A stretch of 64,000 bases of DNA, taken from Drosophila miranda. Taxonomy: Eukaryota > Arthropoda > Insecta > Diptera > Drosophilidae. Position numbers and translations under genes: made by a program. Shown piece by piece: positions 1 to 10,787 of the stretch. The notes below the pieces were generated by a model. That model saw only the letters and a list, made by a program, of their open reading frames with translations, did not search any database and was not told where the DNA came from. Within the stretch, counting starts at the first letter, position 1; each line of letters starts with the position of its first letter. The DNA lies in NCBI RefSeq assembly GCF_003369915.1, contig NC_046674.1, forward strand, positions 23,067,657-23,131,656, given 5' to 3'.

Positions 1-1955
1 GCGGCATGCCGCCGGTCGGTGTGGGTATTCCTCCACATGGTACTCACAAAATGACCTCGAGCGGGAAGCCCCAGTCGCAGCAGCCGCCGTCAACGCATCC
101 ATCTGCCTCCAACTCATCTTCAGCGGGCATTTCCTCAAAGGATAAGTCGCAAAGCAGCAAGATGTACCCGAATGCGCCGCCATCCTATAGTAACAGTGCG
201 CCCCCCAATCCCTTGATGTCACGCGGAAGCGGAGGCTATCCGGGTGGCAGCAACGGGGCACAGCCCCCGCCCCCGGCGTGCTATGGCAGCAGCCATCGAA
301 GCAGCAAATCCGGCTCCACCGTCCACGGCATGCCGCCATTCGAGCAGCAGCTGCCCTATCCTCAGAGCCAGGGCTACAGTCACATGCAGCAGCCGCAGCA
401 ACAGCAGCAGCAGCAGCTTTCCTTGGAAGCGCCTCCCCAGGCATCGTCGCAGGCCAAGAACAATTCCATGTTCAGTCCCGAATGGAGCGATATCAAGAAG
501 GAGCCGCAAAGCCAGCCCTTCAACGGCCTCCTGCCACCTCCGGCTCCGCTGGGCCACGACTTCAAGCTGAACAATCATCCGCGCGACAAAAACAGCCCCA
601 AGAAGGAGCGCCTCACGCCCACCAAGAAGGACAAACATCGTCCCGTGATGCCCATGACCAGCAGCGGTGGAGGCAGTGCGTCAGCGAAGAATTCAGCCAT
701 GATGCCGCCCCACAAGAAGCCGCCGCAGCCGCACGGAGGGGAACTGCTGGCCAATCCCAATGAGATCCGCGATGTCGGCAATTTGAAGCGGGCCAACGAA
801 ATCTCAGGCAGTCAGTATGGACTGAACAAGTTGGATGACCTGGACGGCGGCAGCCTGCCGCGCGAGAAGCTCCGCAAACTGGATAACAGCAGCGGCCTGC
901 CCGCATATCCCAGCTATGAGGAGAAGCACACGCCCCTGAATATGTCGAATGGCATTGAGACTACGCCGGATCTGGTGCGTAGTCTGCTCAAGGAGAGTCT
1001 CTGTCCGTCGAATGTGTCGCTCTTGAAGCCGGATGCCCTCATCATGCCGGGACTAAAGCCGCCAGCGGAACTCCTAGAGCCCATGCCCACGCCGGCGACC
1101 ATCAAGAAGGAGCCGCTGATGGGCAGCATGAATGCCATGTCCAATCTCCTAGCCTCCGTCACCCCAATGGAGGTGGACGCTCTCACCAAGCTGGGCGGCG
1201 GCGACCTCAAGGATGACAGCAGCAGCAAGTCTGAGAAGAAAAAGAAGAAGGAGAAGCATAAACACAAGGAGAAGGATAAGTCAAAGGACAAGTCGGATAA
1301 GGAGGAGCGCAAGAAACACAAGAAGGACAAGCAGAAGGAGCGCAGTGGCAAGGACAGCTCGCTGGCCAACGACTCCCTCAAGATGGTGATCAAGACCAGT
1401 GCCTCGACGAATCCCAACGGCGGCCTCCAGGTGGGCACGGCGGCTCCCCTCAAGCTGAAGATTAGCAAGAACAAGGTGGAGCCGAGCAACTACTCCACGG
1501 CTGCCGGCTTGGCGGTGGCTCCGGGCTATGGCTTAGCCCCAGCGGTGGGCACTACAACAGCTTCATCCGGCGCTGGTGTGGCATCGGTCCCTGTTCCTGC
1601 ATTGCCTCCATACGCCGGCAGCTATAACACGGCCTCCTCGGGCAGCAGCAGCAGCAGCGGCAGCAACAAGAAGAAGCACAGCGAACGCGACAGGGACAAG
1701 GAGAGCAAGAAGAGCAAGGGTCAGGACTATTCGAAATACAATGGAGCTGTCGGAGCAGGCATCGGTGGCGTTGGCGGCGGCGTATTTGCTCCTCTCGGCG
1801 GTGCAGGCGCCGCACCCAACATCTCCACGGCGATGAGCCTGGCCTCGAGCATGCCGATGACCACCACCACATCCTCCATGCTGATGACGCCCGCGAATGC
1901 TGTTCTCCATGCTGGCCTGCCACCGCCCGCCCTGCCCGTCTACAGCAAGAAGTAG
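1..1955 (+). CDS. CycT: Cyclin T, C-terminal part (gene runs off the left edge)
   Basis: About 650 codons are open from the window edge to the TAG at 1953-1955. No cyclin box is present, so only the disordered tail of a larger protein is seen. The tail has Ser/Pro/Gly-rich stretches, a short poly-Gln run (about residue 133), repeated IKKEP-type motifs, a long Lys/His/Asp/Glu block (about residues 405-450, KHKHKEKDKSKDK type), then MVIKT and LKLKISK segments and an LPPPALPVYSKK end. Cyclin T proteins have a basic His/Lys-rich tail and a Pro/Leu-rich terminus; cyclin T pairs with Cdk9 as P-TEFb, which phosphorylates RNA polymerase II to release pausing. Jonah-type proteases lie next door, as I recall for CycT and Jon74E in D. 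melanogaster. The identification is from tail composition plus synteny. A Mediator subunit (MED1) with a similar basic tail is the main alternative. Confidence 0.7.
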   Translation, partial: GMPPVGVGIPPHGTHKMTSSGKPQSQQPPSTHPSASNSSSAGISSKDKSQSSKMYPNAPPSYSNSAPPNPLMSRGSGGYPGGSNGAQPPPPACYGSSHRSSKSGSTVHGMPPFEQQLPYPQSQGYSHMQQPQQQQQQQLSLEAPPQASSQAKNNSMFSPEWSDIKKEPQSQPFNGLLPPPAPLGHDFKLNNHPRDKNSPKKERLTPTKKDKHRPVMPMTSSGGGSASAKNSAMMPPHKKPPQPHGGELLANPNEIRDVGNLKRANEISGSQYGLNKLDDLDGGSLPREKLRKLDNSSGLPAYPSYEEKHTPLNMSNGIETTPDLVRSLLKESLCPSNVSLLKPDALIMPGLKPPAELLEPMPTPATIKKEPLMGSMNAMSNLLASVTPMEVDALTKLGGGDLKDDSSSKSEKKKKKEKHKHKEKDKSKDKSDKEERKKHKKDKQKERSGKDSSLANDSLKMVIKTSASTNPNGGLQVGTAAPLKLKISKNKVEPSNYSTAAGLAVAPGYGLAPAVGTTTASSGAGVASVPVPALPPYAGSYNTASSGSSSSSGSNKKKHSERDRDKESKKSKGQDYSKYNGAVGAGIGGVGGGVFAPLGGAGAAPNISTAMSLASSMPMTTTTSSMLMTPANAVLHAGLPPPALPVYSKK

Positions 1956-4329
1956 CGTTGTGAGATAGAGGAGAAGAGGCAGGAGCTGCCACAGGAGAAA
2001 GGAAGATAGAAACAAAATGAGGAAGAGGAGGAGGAGAAGGAGGAGCTCCTACTTAACCCATAAGTCGCACTTTTTGATAATTGTATAGAGACCCCGTAAG
2101 CCGATGCTATGTTTAGTCGTTAGGATTGTTGGTGAGATGCAGATTCAGATGCATTAGTGGCCTAAGTTATTATTGGTTCATTTTATTTAAGCAAAATCTG
2201 AAAATCATTAAACCACAAAACCAACAAACACACAAACCCGAGGATCGAAGCCGAATGGAATCGAGTCGGAAACGAAGACGAAGTCGGAGATGGACTTCGA
2301 TGGAGGCGGCTGATCTGATTCTCCAGTTGGAGAATTTTATCTATAACTCAAAACTCAATGAGCGAAAACTTTTGTACAGCATTAATTAATTTATAATTAT
2401 ACTACATTACACGTACACCTAGACACACACACACAAAAAAAAACACACACACACACATAATAGTTGTAAACGCGTTGTTGGCATCGGAATCGAACGTAGA
2501 ACCCAAGAATCAGAGAAATATAAAGAAAAATAGAACACACAGACATATACAGAGCAGATCCTTCTCTAGCGAGGGCTTCTCGATTAGTTGCAACCACAAC
2601 ACGGCCGTCTAGCATTTAAGTTAGCAAATCAACAAACCACAGACAACACCCACTATCTGATGTATATAGCCACACCACCACACCACACACTCACACACAC
2701 AATTGAATACACAAACGAGAGAGAGACACTCAAAAGATATATATAGGACCGACTTCCGCTTAGCAAATATACAATACAATATATAGTGCGGCCCCCCACT
2801 AATTGCAGGCCGTTGCAGGAGGAGTTAAGGAGTTTCAGAATAATCCACACCGAACAGAATAGAAATACTAGCGGGAGGAGAATAGAAAGGAGAAGCGAAG
2901 AGAGGAGAAGAGAAGAGAAGAAAGGGGAGAAGATAAAGCCAGCGCTTTGATTCAAAATTAAAGACGCCAAACTAAATAATAAATTATTGAATTAAATCAT
3001 AGTTGCTACGCGTAAATAAGGATGATGGATGATGATGATGCAAGTGAATGGAAATGCAGAGAGGATATTCTTTAGTTAGCAAAGTTTTTCTAACCCCGTT
3101 TTCCAGCCCAGCCCAGCCCAATTTCGAATTCCAACTTGGTTTTCCATACGCCCACACCACCCCAATAGCAATACTTGCAGCATTGTACTTCAGTGCTTTT
3201 CAATGAATAGAATTAAACTAAACCAATACCAATACAAATACAAATTTTATCGTTTCGGCGGTGGATAATATGTTTAAAAGGTCGCCCGAAACGTTGACGT
3301 AGCTTTCATTTGTTTATAATTTTTTTTTTTTAAAGCTAGCATTACGAAAAGAAAACAAAACAACAACCACAAAAAAAACCCAAACAAAAATGAATACAAA
3401 ACAAAACAAACAAAAAAATACCCCCAAAAACAAAATTATGAGTAAAATAAAAATCGTTGTGCAAGAAAACAGAAAAACGAAAAGAAAAACGTTACAAAAA
3501 TGATGTAAAAACACGGACGCTAAATGAAAAACTTACAAAAAAAGAAAAAGTTCGAAACTTATAGAAATCTAAGCGGGGAGTAAATGCATCTTCGAGGCAC
3601 AAATAGTCAGGAGAATGCCAGGAGGAAGTGTAAACAAATGAAATTGAATTTTTATGTAATTTTCGACACTAAGCAAACAGTTAAGCGAATGTTTTTCACC
3701 ACTATTCGTATTCGTATTCGTATTCAATTTCTCTACTACTGCATTAAGCTGCAAGCATACATAGTATATGCAAATAGTATATACACATATATGTAGCCCT
3801 AAACTATCCACTAAACACACACAGACACATACTCCCCCCCCATACACACACACACACAATACAAAACATATAATTTAAGTTATTATTGAGAGGACTCCCC
3901 GGAGACCTCCGTGTTTCTAATATTTCAATCGATGAGCAATCGTTTGAATGTGTAATTTGCTGCTAAGATTTTTGTTTCTTTTTACATACTTATTCTTGAA
4001 ACTACCCCAGACTCCCGCCCACCCTCACCCATACCCTACCCTACCCCACCCCTCCCCTACTTTAAGTTTTTGTATATACATAGAAAGAAAGTAATGGAAA
4101 AGCCGCTCCTCGAGAATCGGGCCAGTGCCGGGTTTCATTGGGATCACGAGTTTTTACGAGTGCGGTTGGTCGATGTGTTCGAATATGAATTCACTCGACA
4201 CTTGCCCGATCCCCGAGGGGCTCGGAAAACAAGGCAAAAATCCAAACAAAAAACCAATAAAAATGCGAAAAAAATAAACAAAAAAATCAGGAAAAAAATT
4301 AAATAAAAATAAATGTACATGCGTTTTAT
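1956..4329. other. CycT 3' UTR and non-coding interval
   Basis: No coding sequence is supported here. The interval lies between two convergent genes and is low-complexity: (AC)n and A-rich tracts near 2420-2460 and 2670-2705, a purine-rich GAGAAG stretch at 2870-2940, CAGCCCAGCCCA near 3105-3120, a very A-rich, C-poor stretch at 3320-3560, four ATTCGT-type repeats near 3702-3725, and a C-rich run at 4005-4060. Several AATAAA words occur, so the CycT 3' UTR may extend far into it; where it ends cannot be told. Confidence 0.6.
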
Positions 4330-5142
4330 TTAAACCTTTACATGATCCCTGATCCATTCCAGGTAGCTGGTGATGCGCGTAAAGACCGCCGGAAAGCCCA
4401 CCTCGCAGCCCATATTGGTGCCGAAGGAGGTGGACCCAATTAGGGTCGGTGTGTCGTTGCCCTCCATGACGACCAGAGGGCCGCCGGAGTCCCCTTGGCA
4501 GGTGGACTTGCCGCTGGTGGTGCTCATACAGATCATATTCTCCGACACGGCCCCGCTCCAGTACATCTTGCACAGGGTATGCGGAAGAATGGGCATCTTC
4601 ACGAAGCGCAGCGCCGGGGATACTACATCGGAGCTGTCGCTGTCGCGTCCCCAGCCCGAGGCGTAGGCCTTCTGGTACTCGTAGGTGGGATACGTTCCAT
4701 TAACCCGCCTCGGCAGACCGGCAGAACGAATGCTATCGGTGAACCGCACCAGAATGGGCAGCCGGATCAGTGAAATGTCGTTGGCCACCGTGCTCGCTGT
4801 CCAGTTGGTGTGCACAATCATCCCAGACTTGGCCACCTCGAACCGCCTCTGTCCGGGCTCGTTCTCGTCCTGGATGTTAATGGCGCCCAGGTAGACGGTG
4901 GCCGACTCGGCCCCATCAGTGCAGTGCGCAGCCGTCACAATCCAGCGATGGGAGATCAGAGTACCGCCGCACCAGGTGCTCGTATTGCCAAAGGAGATGT
5001 TCAGACCCGCCTGGTAGGGAAACTGTCCTACCACGGCCAGGTCCCCGTTGGTGATGCGTGACTCCAGACCAGCCGGAAGGGGTACAGCTGCGCAGGAGCC
5101 AGCCAACGCGACAGTCAGCAGGATAAGTGACAGTATCTTCAT
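4330..5142 (-). CDS. S1-family serine protease, Jonah/chymotrypsin-like, single exon
   Basis: 270 codons with no intron. The start is the ATG at 5142; an upstream extension has no ATG. The protein begins with a signal peptide (hydrophobic ILSLILLTVALAG, ending near Ala19), then a short propeptide and the activation site SRITNG. The catalytic triad is complete: His in TAAHC, Asp in ANDISLI and Ser in GDSGGP. The residue six before the active Ser is Ser (STCQGDS), as in chymotrypsin-like Jonah proteases, not the Asp of trypsin. Jonah proteases are secreted gut digestive enzymes. The gene is divergent from the protease at 6203. The AATAAA on this strand (4325-4330) overlaps the stop codon, so the 3' UTR must be very short. 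Which D. melanogaster 74E-cluster paralogue this matches cannot be fixed by eye. Confidence 0.9.
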   Translation of the reverse strand: MKILSLILLTVALAGSCAAVPLPAGLESRITNGDLAVVGQFPYQAGLNISFGNTSTWCGGTLISHRWIVTAAHCTDGAESATVYLGAINIQDENEPGQRRFEVAKSGMIVHTNWTASTVANDISLIRLPILVRFTDSIRSAGLPRRVNGTYPTYEYQKAYASGWGRDSDSSDVVSPALRFVKMPILPHTLCKMYWSGAVSENMICMSTTSGKSTCQGDSGGPLVVMEGNDTPTLIGSTSFGTNMGCEVGFPAVFTRITSYLEWIRDHVKV

Positions 5143-5159
5143 CTTACTTAATTGGTTGT

Positions 5160-5200
5160 CAAATGACTGGTGAAGAGGATTGTCCAACGGTTATATAGGA
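5160..5200 (-). promoter_or_regulatory. TATA-type promoter of the protease at 4330-5142
   Basis: Read on the minus strand, TATATAA (5191-5197) lies about 50 bases before the ATG. An initiator-like CCAGTCA lies about 25-30 bases downstream of it, near 5164-5170. This gives a 5' UTR of roughly 25 bases, short as in other highly expressed secreted-protease genes. The call rests on motif spacing only. Confidence 0.6.
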
Positions 5201-6140
5201 ACAGAGGAGCCATATGCCTTATCGCCGATCGAGAAGCCCTTGACCATTGAGCACCCCAGATAGTTGGCGGCGTAGAACCACCTGGCCTGGTTGGGATTAT
5301 TCCCATAGATACGAGCTGAAAACAATCTACTTGAAGGTTTTCCCTTAATTTGTGTGAGACTTATAATTGAATCCCAATGAATCATTATGAAGGATCGTTA
5401 ATTGAAATCGGCGTAATATACAGACTGCAGGTGATAAAAGTGAATGAAGATTCCCTTTTGTGTAGGGAGTTGAGAGCCCTGAAGACCTACTGCATCCATC
5501 TGACTTGTTCTACCAGTTGCAAAAGTGAGTGGCTCTCAAATATCGCATGAGAGAAACGTTTTTTCTGCTCGCATTTTATAAAAAACTATCAGCCAGATAA
5601 GATCGTAGAAGTATAAGCACTTTTCTTAGTAAGCACATTTCTATGATAGTATTACGCTTTGGAATAGTAATACGTCAACAATTGAATGAATATGTTATCA
5701 AAAAATACCGATAATGGCATATGTACATACGTACATATGTACATACCTTCAAATCTATGTTTAAAGCAAGAGATTCTGACATCGGCTTATCTGCGAATCA
5801 CGGGGTTTTATTGATGATGGGTTTTCCAGGTAAATCAATGATTTTTGACTTATAATTATATCGATCACTGATGTATATAATGCATACTTATCCTCTTTTA
5901 GGATACAAAAAAAATTTACCCCTTGATAAGGAGTTTACCACATTGGGAACACACTGAACACAGCCCCATTCCTATCGAAAACCCCCCAAAACAAAATGAA
6001 AGCAAACATATGTATTTCCATTAGTTGAGCAATCAAGTGGCGTTCAGATGGCTTGCAAGCGATAATCCGTAATCGAGCATTATGGCCCACTCGGACGACT
6101 ATAAACGGCCAATCAGGGCAGATTAATCCACTGAGGAGAC
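5201..6140. promoter_or_regulatory. Divergent intergenic region with a cluster of GATA-type sites
   Basis: No gene is seen. Between two divergent proteases there are several WGATAR-type words on either strand: near 5219, AGATAAG at 5595-5601, CTTATCT at 5786-5792, CTTATCC at 5887-5893, TGATAAG at 5924-5930. GATA factors drive digestive-enzyme genes in the fly midgut, so shared control is plausible, but it is inferred. A palindromic CATACGTACATATGTACATACC-type tract lies near 5725-5747. Confidence 0.4.
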
Positions 6141-6176
6141 CATAAATCCACATTCGGGTGGGTACGCTACATCAGT
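6141..6176 (+). promoter_or_regulatory. Probable core promoter of the protease at 6203-7146
   Basis: A TATA-like CATAAAT at 6141-6147 is followed about 30 bases later by the arthropod initiator TCAGT (6172-6176). This predicts a start near 6174 and a 5' UTR of about 30 bases before the ATG at 6203. Confidence 0.5.
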
Positions 6177-6202
6177 GGCAGAACGAGTGGAATATACTCA
6201 AG

Positions 6203-7146
6203 ATGCAAATAAGTTCGGCTCTGGTTGGCCTCCTATTCGTCGCTCTTCAGGTAAGATGTTTCCTCTGCCTGGATTTGGGCCATGGCGCCCTAATGGGGCG
6301 CATCACTGGCGGAGAGGAGGCCCGCGAGAATCAGTTTCCCTTTCAAGTGGGTCTCTCCATAGAGGAGGCCAACGACTTGTTTAGTTGGTGCGGAGGTAGC
6401 TTGATATCGAATCAATATCTGTTGACTGCAGCGCACTGTGTGGAAAAGTAGGTTTCCCGAAAAACAAGATTCCAAATGGATTAAGCTGACAACCATACCC
6501 CTACAGAGCCATCTCTATCACGTTCTACTTGGGCGGAGTGCAGCGATTGTCTCCCCGACAGCTAATCCGTGCGAGCAATCCCGTGGTACACCTTCATCCT
6601 GGCTGGAACAGCCAATCGCTGGACAATGACATTGGCCTGGTTCGCATGCCAGAGGCTGCCGTCTTTTGCAGCTCCATAGAAGTCATCAGGCTGCCAGGAA
6701 TGGCCTCGTGTCATGCCAGCTACGACTACGTCCCGGCGACGACCTCTGGATGGGGTCGCATGAGCGATGGTATGGATTGTTTTTCTTCTACACCAGAAAT
6801 CAGATTTCCCCTGAATGTTAACTATTTTTCAGAGTCTGATTTCATTTCCGATCATCTGCGCTACGTCGTTCAGTTCGTGGAGTCGAATGAGGACTGTCAG
6901 TATTCATACGCCAACGTCAAACCCACCAACATCTGCATGGACACAACCGGCGGCCGATCGACCTGCACCGGAGACTCCGGAGGCCCCCTGATTTACCACG
7001 ATCCCCTGCAGAATGCCGATATCCTGATAGGTGTCACTTCCTATGGCAAGAAGTCGGGCTGTACTAAGGGTTATCCCTCGGTCTTCACACGCGTTACGGC
7101 CTACTTGGACTGGATAGCGGAGGTGAGTGGAATTGTCTACCCGTAG
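6203..7146 (+). CDS. S1-family serine protease, Jonah-like, three exons
   Basis: Exons 6203-6447, 6507-6769 and 6833-7146 join in frame to 273 codons, with GT/AG at each junction. The protein has an N-terminal hydrophobic signal (SALVGLLFVALQ), an activation site GRITGG, catalytic His in TAAHC, Asp in LDNDIGLV and Ser in GDSGGP, with Ser in the S1-pocket position (STCTGDS), so chymotrypsin-like. It is more divergent than the other two proteases, with extra Cys in the middle (CSSIEV, SCHASY). The second intron is 63 bases, a multiple of three, and contains no in-frame stop, so an intron-retained message would add 21 residues. AATAAA at 7188-7193 is the likely poly(A) signal. Secreted digestive protease is the likely role. 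Confidence 0.88.
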
Positions 7147-7766
7147 AGTGGACCACGATGGCTGCCCAAACAGTGCTGGGCACTGTAAATAAATTAAATC
7201 AAATGTTGAGCATTTTAAAAGTGGGTCTTGTCAGTGCTGATTTCGGGAAGGGAACGTGGAGAGTGCGGGAAGGTACAGGTGTACTTGAGGGGTGTCGCAG
7301 TTTGAAATCGAGACAGAGGAAGATAACCCAACCCAACCCACCTTCTTATAGCCATTGATAACCAGTTGGCTGGAATATATGTAGGTTCAATAGTATCTAT
7401 ACTTTTAAATGGCTGAAATAAAGGATATTACACTAATATCAGAATGGAAAATATGCCTTTTTGTATATTCTATATAAAGACCAGACTATTGTCTCTTCCT
7501 CTGTACAAATTCCAATTAGTCGCTGATTGATCTCTCGTTAGGCTATCTTTTGACGAGGAGAAACTGCCAATTCATTTGCTCCCGTATCTCCCAACAGTTT
7601 CAAGAAGTCCGCACAGATCTGGTTCCCATATCGCAAATGGGGCGCATGCCGATAGGAGAGTTACACAAGGAGCGGGCTCTAGCCACTTGAGCAGGTGCCC
7701 GAATCCGAATGACTACAGATCAGATAGGGCGGGACGTCATGGCGTTCGATTGGAGGGACGGTCGCC
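7147..7766. other. Intergenic interval upstream of the third protease
   Basis: No gene is supported. It holds the 3' end of the preceding gene (AATAAA at 7188) and, further right, upstream sequence of the next protease with GATA-type words (CCGATAGG near 7650, CAGATAGG near 7721). Confidence 0.5.
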
Positions 7767-7800
7767 TATAAAAGAGGCGGGACGAGTTCAAATCACTTAT
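7767..7800 (+). promoter_or_regulatory. TATA-box promoter of the Jonah protease at 7823-8678
   Basis: A consensus TATAAAAG lies at 7767-7774, with an initiator-like AATCACTTAT about 25-30 bases downstream. The ATG follows at 7823. A strong TATA matches the highly biased codon use of the gene. Confidence 0.75.
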
Positions 7801-7822
7801 ACTTTTCATAGGTAGCCCAATC

Positions 7823-8678
7823 ATGAAAGTGCTCGTTGTATTCGCTTTGGCTCTGGCCTACGCCTCTGGATCGGCTCTGCGCGGTGTCCAGACTGGACCC
7901 GACGGACGCATCACCCACGGCGAGGATGCCCGCACCGACCAGTTCCCCTACCAGGTGGGACTTTCCTTGAAGGTCGGCTCCTCCTCCGCTTGGTGCGGAG
8001 GCTCCCTCATCGGAAACGAGTGGGTCCTGACTGCCGCTCACTGCACTGATGGGTAAGCAACTTCTTCAGGGATTACGGCGATCCAAGCTGACTAAAGGTA
8101 TTCCCTTCCGTTTCAGCGTTGACTCCGTCGAGGTCTATCTGGGCAGCACTGTGCGCTCCAGCCCCAAGGTCAAGCACCACGTCTCCCGGGACGACATCAT
8201 CATCCACGCCGACTGGAACAGCAGCACCCTGAGGAACGACATCTCCCTGATCCGCATTCCCCGCGTCGAGTACAGCAGCGCCATCCATGCCGTTGAGCTG
8301 CCCAGCCACGAGTCCCACTATTCATCCTACGATGGTGATGAGGTCATCGCCTCCGGCTGGGGCCGCACCTCCGACGAGTCCAGCTCCGTCGCCGCCCACC
8401 TTCAGTACGCCCACATGAAGGTCATCTCCAACAGCGAGTGCAAGCGCACCTACTACACCACCATCCGCGACTCTAACATCTGCGTCTCCACCTCTGCTGG
8501 CGTTTCTACCTGCAACGGAGATTCCGGTGGCCCTCTGGTCCTGGAGAACAGCAAGGTCCAGGTTGGTCTGACCTCCTTCGGCTCTGCCTCCGGCTGCGAG
8601 AAGGAATACCCCGCTGTCTTTACTCGCGTCACCAGCTACTTGGACTGGATCCATGAGCACACCGGCATCTCTCGTTAA
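7823..8678 (+). CDS. Jonah-family serine protease, two exons (Jon74E-type)
   Basis: Exons 7823-8052 and 8117-8678 give 263 codons. The start [16 protein letters not shown] is a classic Jonah signal peptide. The activation site is [10 protein letters not shown]; the triad is His (TAAHC), Asp (RNDISLI) and Ser ([10 protein letters not shown]), with Ser in the S1-pocket position, implying chymotrypsin/elastase-like specificity. The C-terminus [10 protein letters not shown] is shared with other Jonah proteins. Codons are strongly C/G-ended, unlike the neighbouring proteases, which suggests very high expression, as expected of larval gut enzymes. AATAAA lies at 8710-8715. Synteny next to CycT makes a Jon74E counterpart likely, but the exact orthologue among the cluster is not certain. 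Confidence 0.92.
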
Positions 8679-9012
8679 GTTGCTGATGTTCCTGTTCCTC
8701 ATCTGGAGTAATAAAGAATCGATTTTGAAAAAATATAATATAGCGTTGGTTCTCATTTCGTTGAAAATGCCTAGCGAAAGGGTATTTTGCTTGGCTTCGC
8801 TGTTAAGCTGTAAAAATTGGTGAAATCTCTGGAAAATAGGGCCAGATCAGAGAAAGATCGACCGAATTTCTGTTTCCTTATTATCCTGGAAAGTGCATCG
8901 AAGGTTGGATGATCTGGTCGAAAAGGGAAGCACAGGAGAAATACAGAATTGGCGAGAAATGGTGGAGTTATATCGGTTTAATTAAGAATAGGTTTAAGTC
9001 TAACACTAACGA
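8679..9012. other. Short intergenic interval
   Basis: It holds the 3' UTR and poly(A) signal of the preceding Jonah gene. I see nothing else. It is the last unique sequence before the repeat-filled junction with the inturned block. Confidence 0.5.
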
Positions 9013-10118
9013 GGGGGAACGTTGTGAGTTGCTGCGGACACCGCAACTCTACGGTTATACCCGATACTAAGTCAGTATGGCTCTCCTCCGGCAGACGCCG
9101 CTAATATTAAACGACACGACAAAGAGTGCGTGCGAGAGAGACAGAAAATCAGTCTGAGCGTGATGTCGGGCGCTGCGTAGCCAGTGCAAATTGATTTGTT
9201 CCTTTTGGGTATAAAAATGATCCGATCTGATCCAGATTCAGCAATCTGATAGATATGTTCATTATCTATGATTCTGCGTTTTTAGTTTTCTCGAATGTGC
9301 AATATTGTGGATGCAACAGATTTTCGTCCTTTGTGGGGGCGGAAGGGGGTGGGGCGAAATTCTGAGATATACGTTTTATAGTGAGATCTAACAGAAGTGC
9401 GGATACCAAATTTGGTTACTCTAGCCTTAATAGTCTCTGAGATTTTTGAATATCCCCAGATTTTCGTCCTTTGCGGGGGCGGAAGGGGGTGTGGCGAAAT
9501 TTTGAAACAAACTCGTCTCGGTCCGATATATTAGGAGTGTGGATACCAAATTTGGTTGCTCTGGCTCTTATAGGTTCTGAGATCCTTAAACTCATATTTT
9601 GCAATTGGCAAAGCCGACCATGCAACCTGTGTGTTAGAGAGAGACAGAGCGAGAAAGAATGAAATTGTTTTCTTGATTCTGGCTATAATCATTATTCGAT
9701 CTGGTTCAGATTTTGCACTGTAGAAGATATGGTCATCCTCACCGATTCTGCGTTTTTGGTTTTATCGTATCTTTAAAAATGTGGATGCCACAGATTTTCG
9801 TCCTTTGTGGGGGCGGAAGTGGGTGGGGCGAAGTTTTGAAATATTTTTGTAGCAGTGACATATCACAGAAGTCTGGATCCAAAACATCGTTGCTCTAGCT
9901 CTTATAGTCTGTGAGCACTAGGCGCTGAAGGGGACGGACGGACAGACGGACGGACAGACGGACAGACAGACAGGGCTCAATCGACTCGGCTATTGATGCT
10001 GATCAAGAATATATATACTTTATGGGGTCGGAAACGATTCCTTCTGGACGTTACACACATCCACTTTTACCAAAAATCTAATATACCCCAATACTCATTT
10101 TGAGTATCGGGTATAAAA
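9013..10118. mobile_element. INE-1/DINE-1-like (mini-me/SGM type) non-autonomous element
   Basis: No coding capacity. The left end carries TATACCCGATACT and the right end GAGTATCGGGTATA, which form short imperfect terminal inverted repeats. Near the right end is an (RGAC)n microsatellite followed by a conserved block (ACTCGGCTATTGATGCTGAT, then ATACTTTATGGGGTCGGAAA) typical of this very abundant Drosophila family. An internal segment containing TTTTCGTCCTTTG and GGGGGCGGAAG occurs three times (9317-9360, 9457-9500, 9791-9834), so the element is internally repeated. A second, shorter relative lies in the eRF1 intron (30085-30776). Exact family assignment needs a repeat library. Confidence 0.75.
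9934..9974 (+). repeat. (GGAC/AGAC)n microsatellite in the INE-1-like element
   Basis: About ten tetranucleotide units of GGAC or AGAC (RGAC), the complement of the GTCY microsatellite carried by mini-me/INE-1 elements. Confidence 0.9.
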
Positions 10119-10787
10119 AGGCAATATCCCTATTATACTTTAAGCCAATCTGGGTTCAAACTATCAGGTACATTCTTCAGATCGGAAGACGGCGGAGTTA
10201 TAGCTATTATAGAAATATACTGATAGTCCTTATTGCAAGCGCTGATCGGACAGGAAGTGACGGAGGAAAGTAGGTATGTTTGAGTGGGAAAAATATCCTT
10301 GATCCTTGACTAAGGCTTGCTACATCCCCAGCCATACATATTTAAGTTTATCGGCTATTTGTGGGTCGTTTAGGGCGTGCATTGGCTTCCTGTGATCAGA
10401 AAAATATCCCTGATTTTATGGAGTCCTTAAGGATCAAAGATATGCTCAGGTGCCGCCTCTATCTGCAAATAGAGCAGAAAGTAGTGACACCTAACATCAA
10501 CTAACACTACCTACCTCAGGCCCAGGACCACACATCATTTAGCATGTCAGCTCCGCCACGCAGTAATATCAGTTTCAGAAGAATCCTCACTCCCTGGCAA
10601 TGTCGAAGCGGACGAACCGCTCGAAAAGGCTGCTGGCATTAAGAGATAATTAACTACATTTTTTAAAGACTCACGCGCCACGCGCCCACTCACGTTGTTA
10701 GAACACACCTTGTCCAGTTCATGTAAAACTCATGTAGAATTACTTCGCAGGTGCTGTTAGGCGCGAAAGCAACAAAACTTAACGATA
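10119..10787. other. Interval with no recognised gene
   Basis: I see no open frame of note, no RNA gene and no clear repeat. It lies between the INE-1-like element and the AT-rich minisatellite, inside the presumed rearrangement junction. Confidence 0.4.

Noticed and set aside
1-1955. First gene as Mediator subunit MED1
   Set aside because: The basic Lys-rich tail could suggest it, but the KHKHKEKDK block, the Pro/Leu-rich end and the adjacent Jonah proteases fit CycT better. Kept as an alternative only.
913-1992. Long minus-strand open frames inside CycT and other genes
   Set aside because: They are shadows of GC-rich coding sequence with low-complexity Ser/Cys/Arg products.
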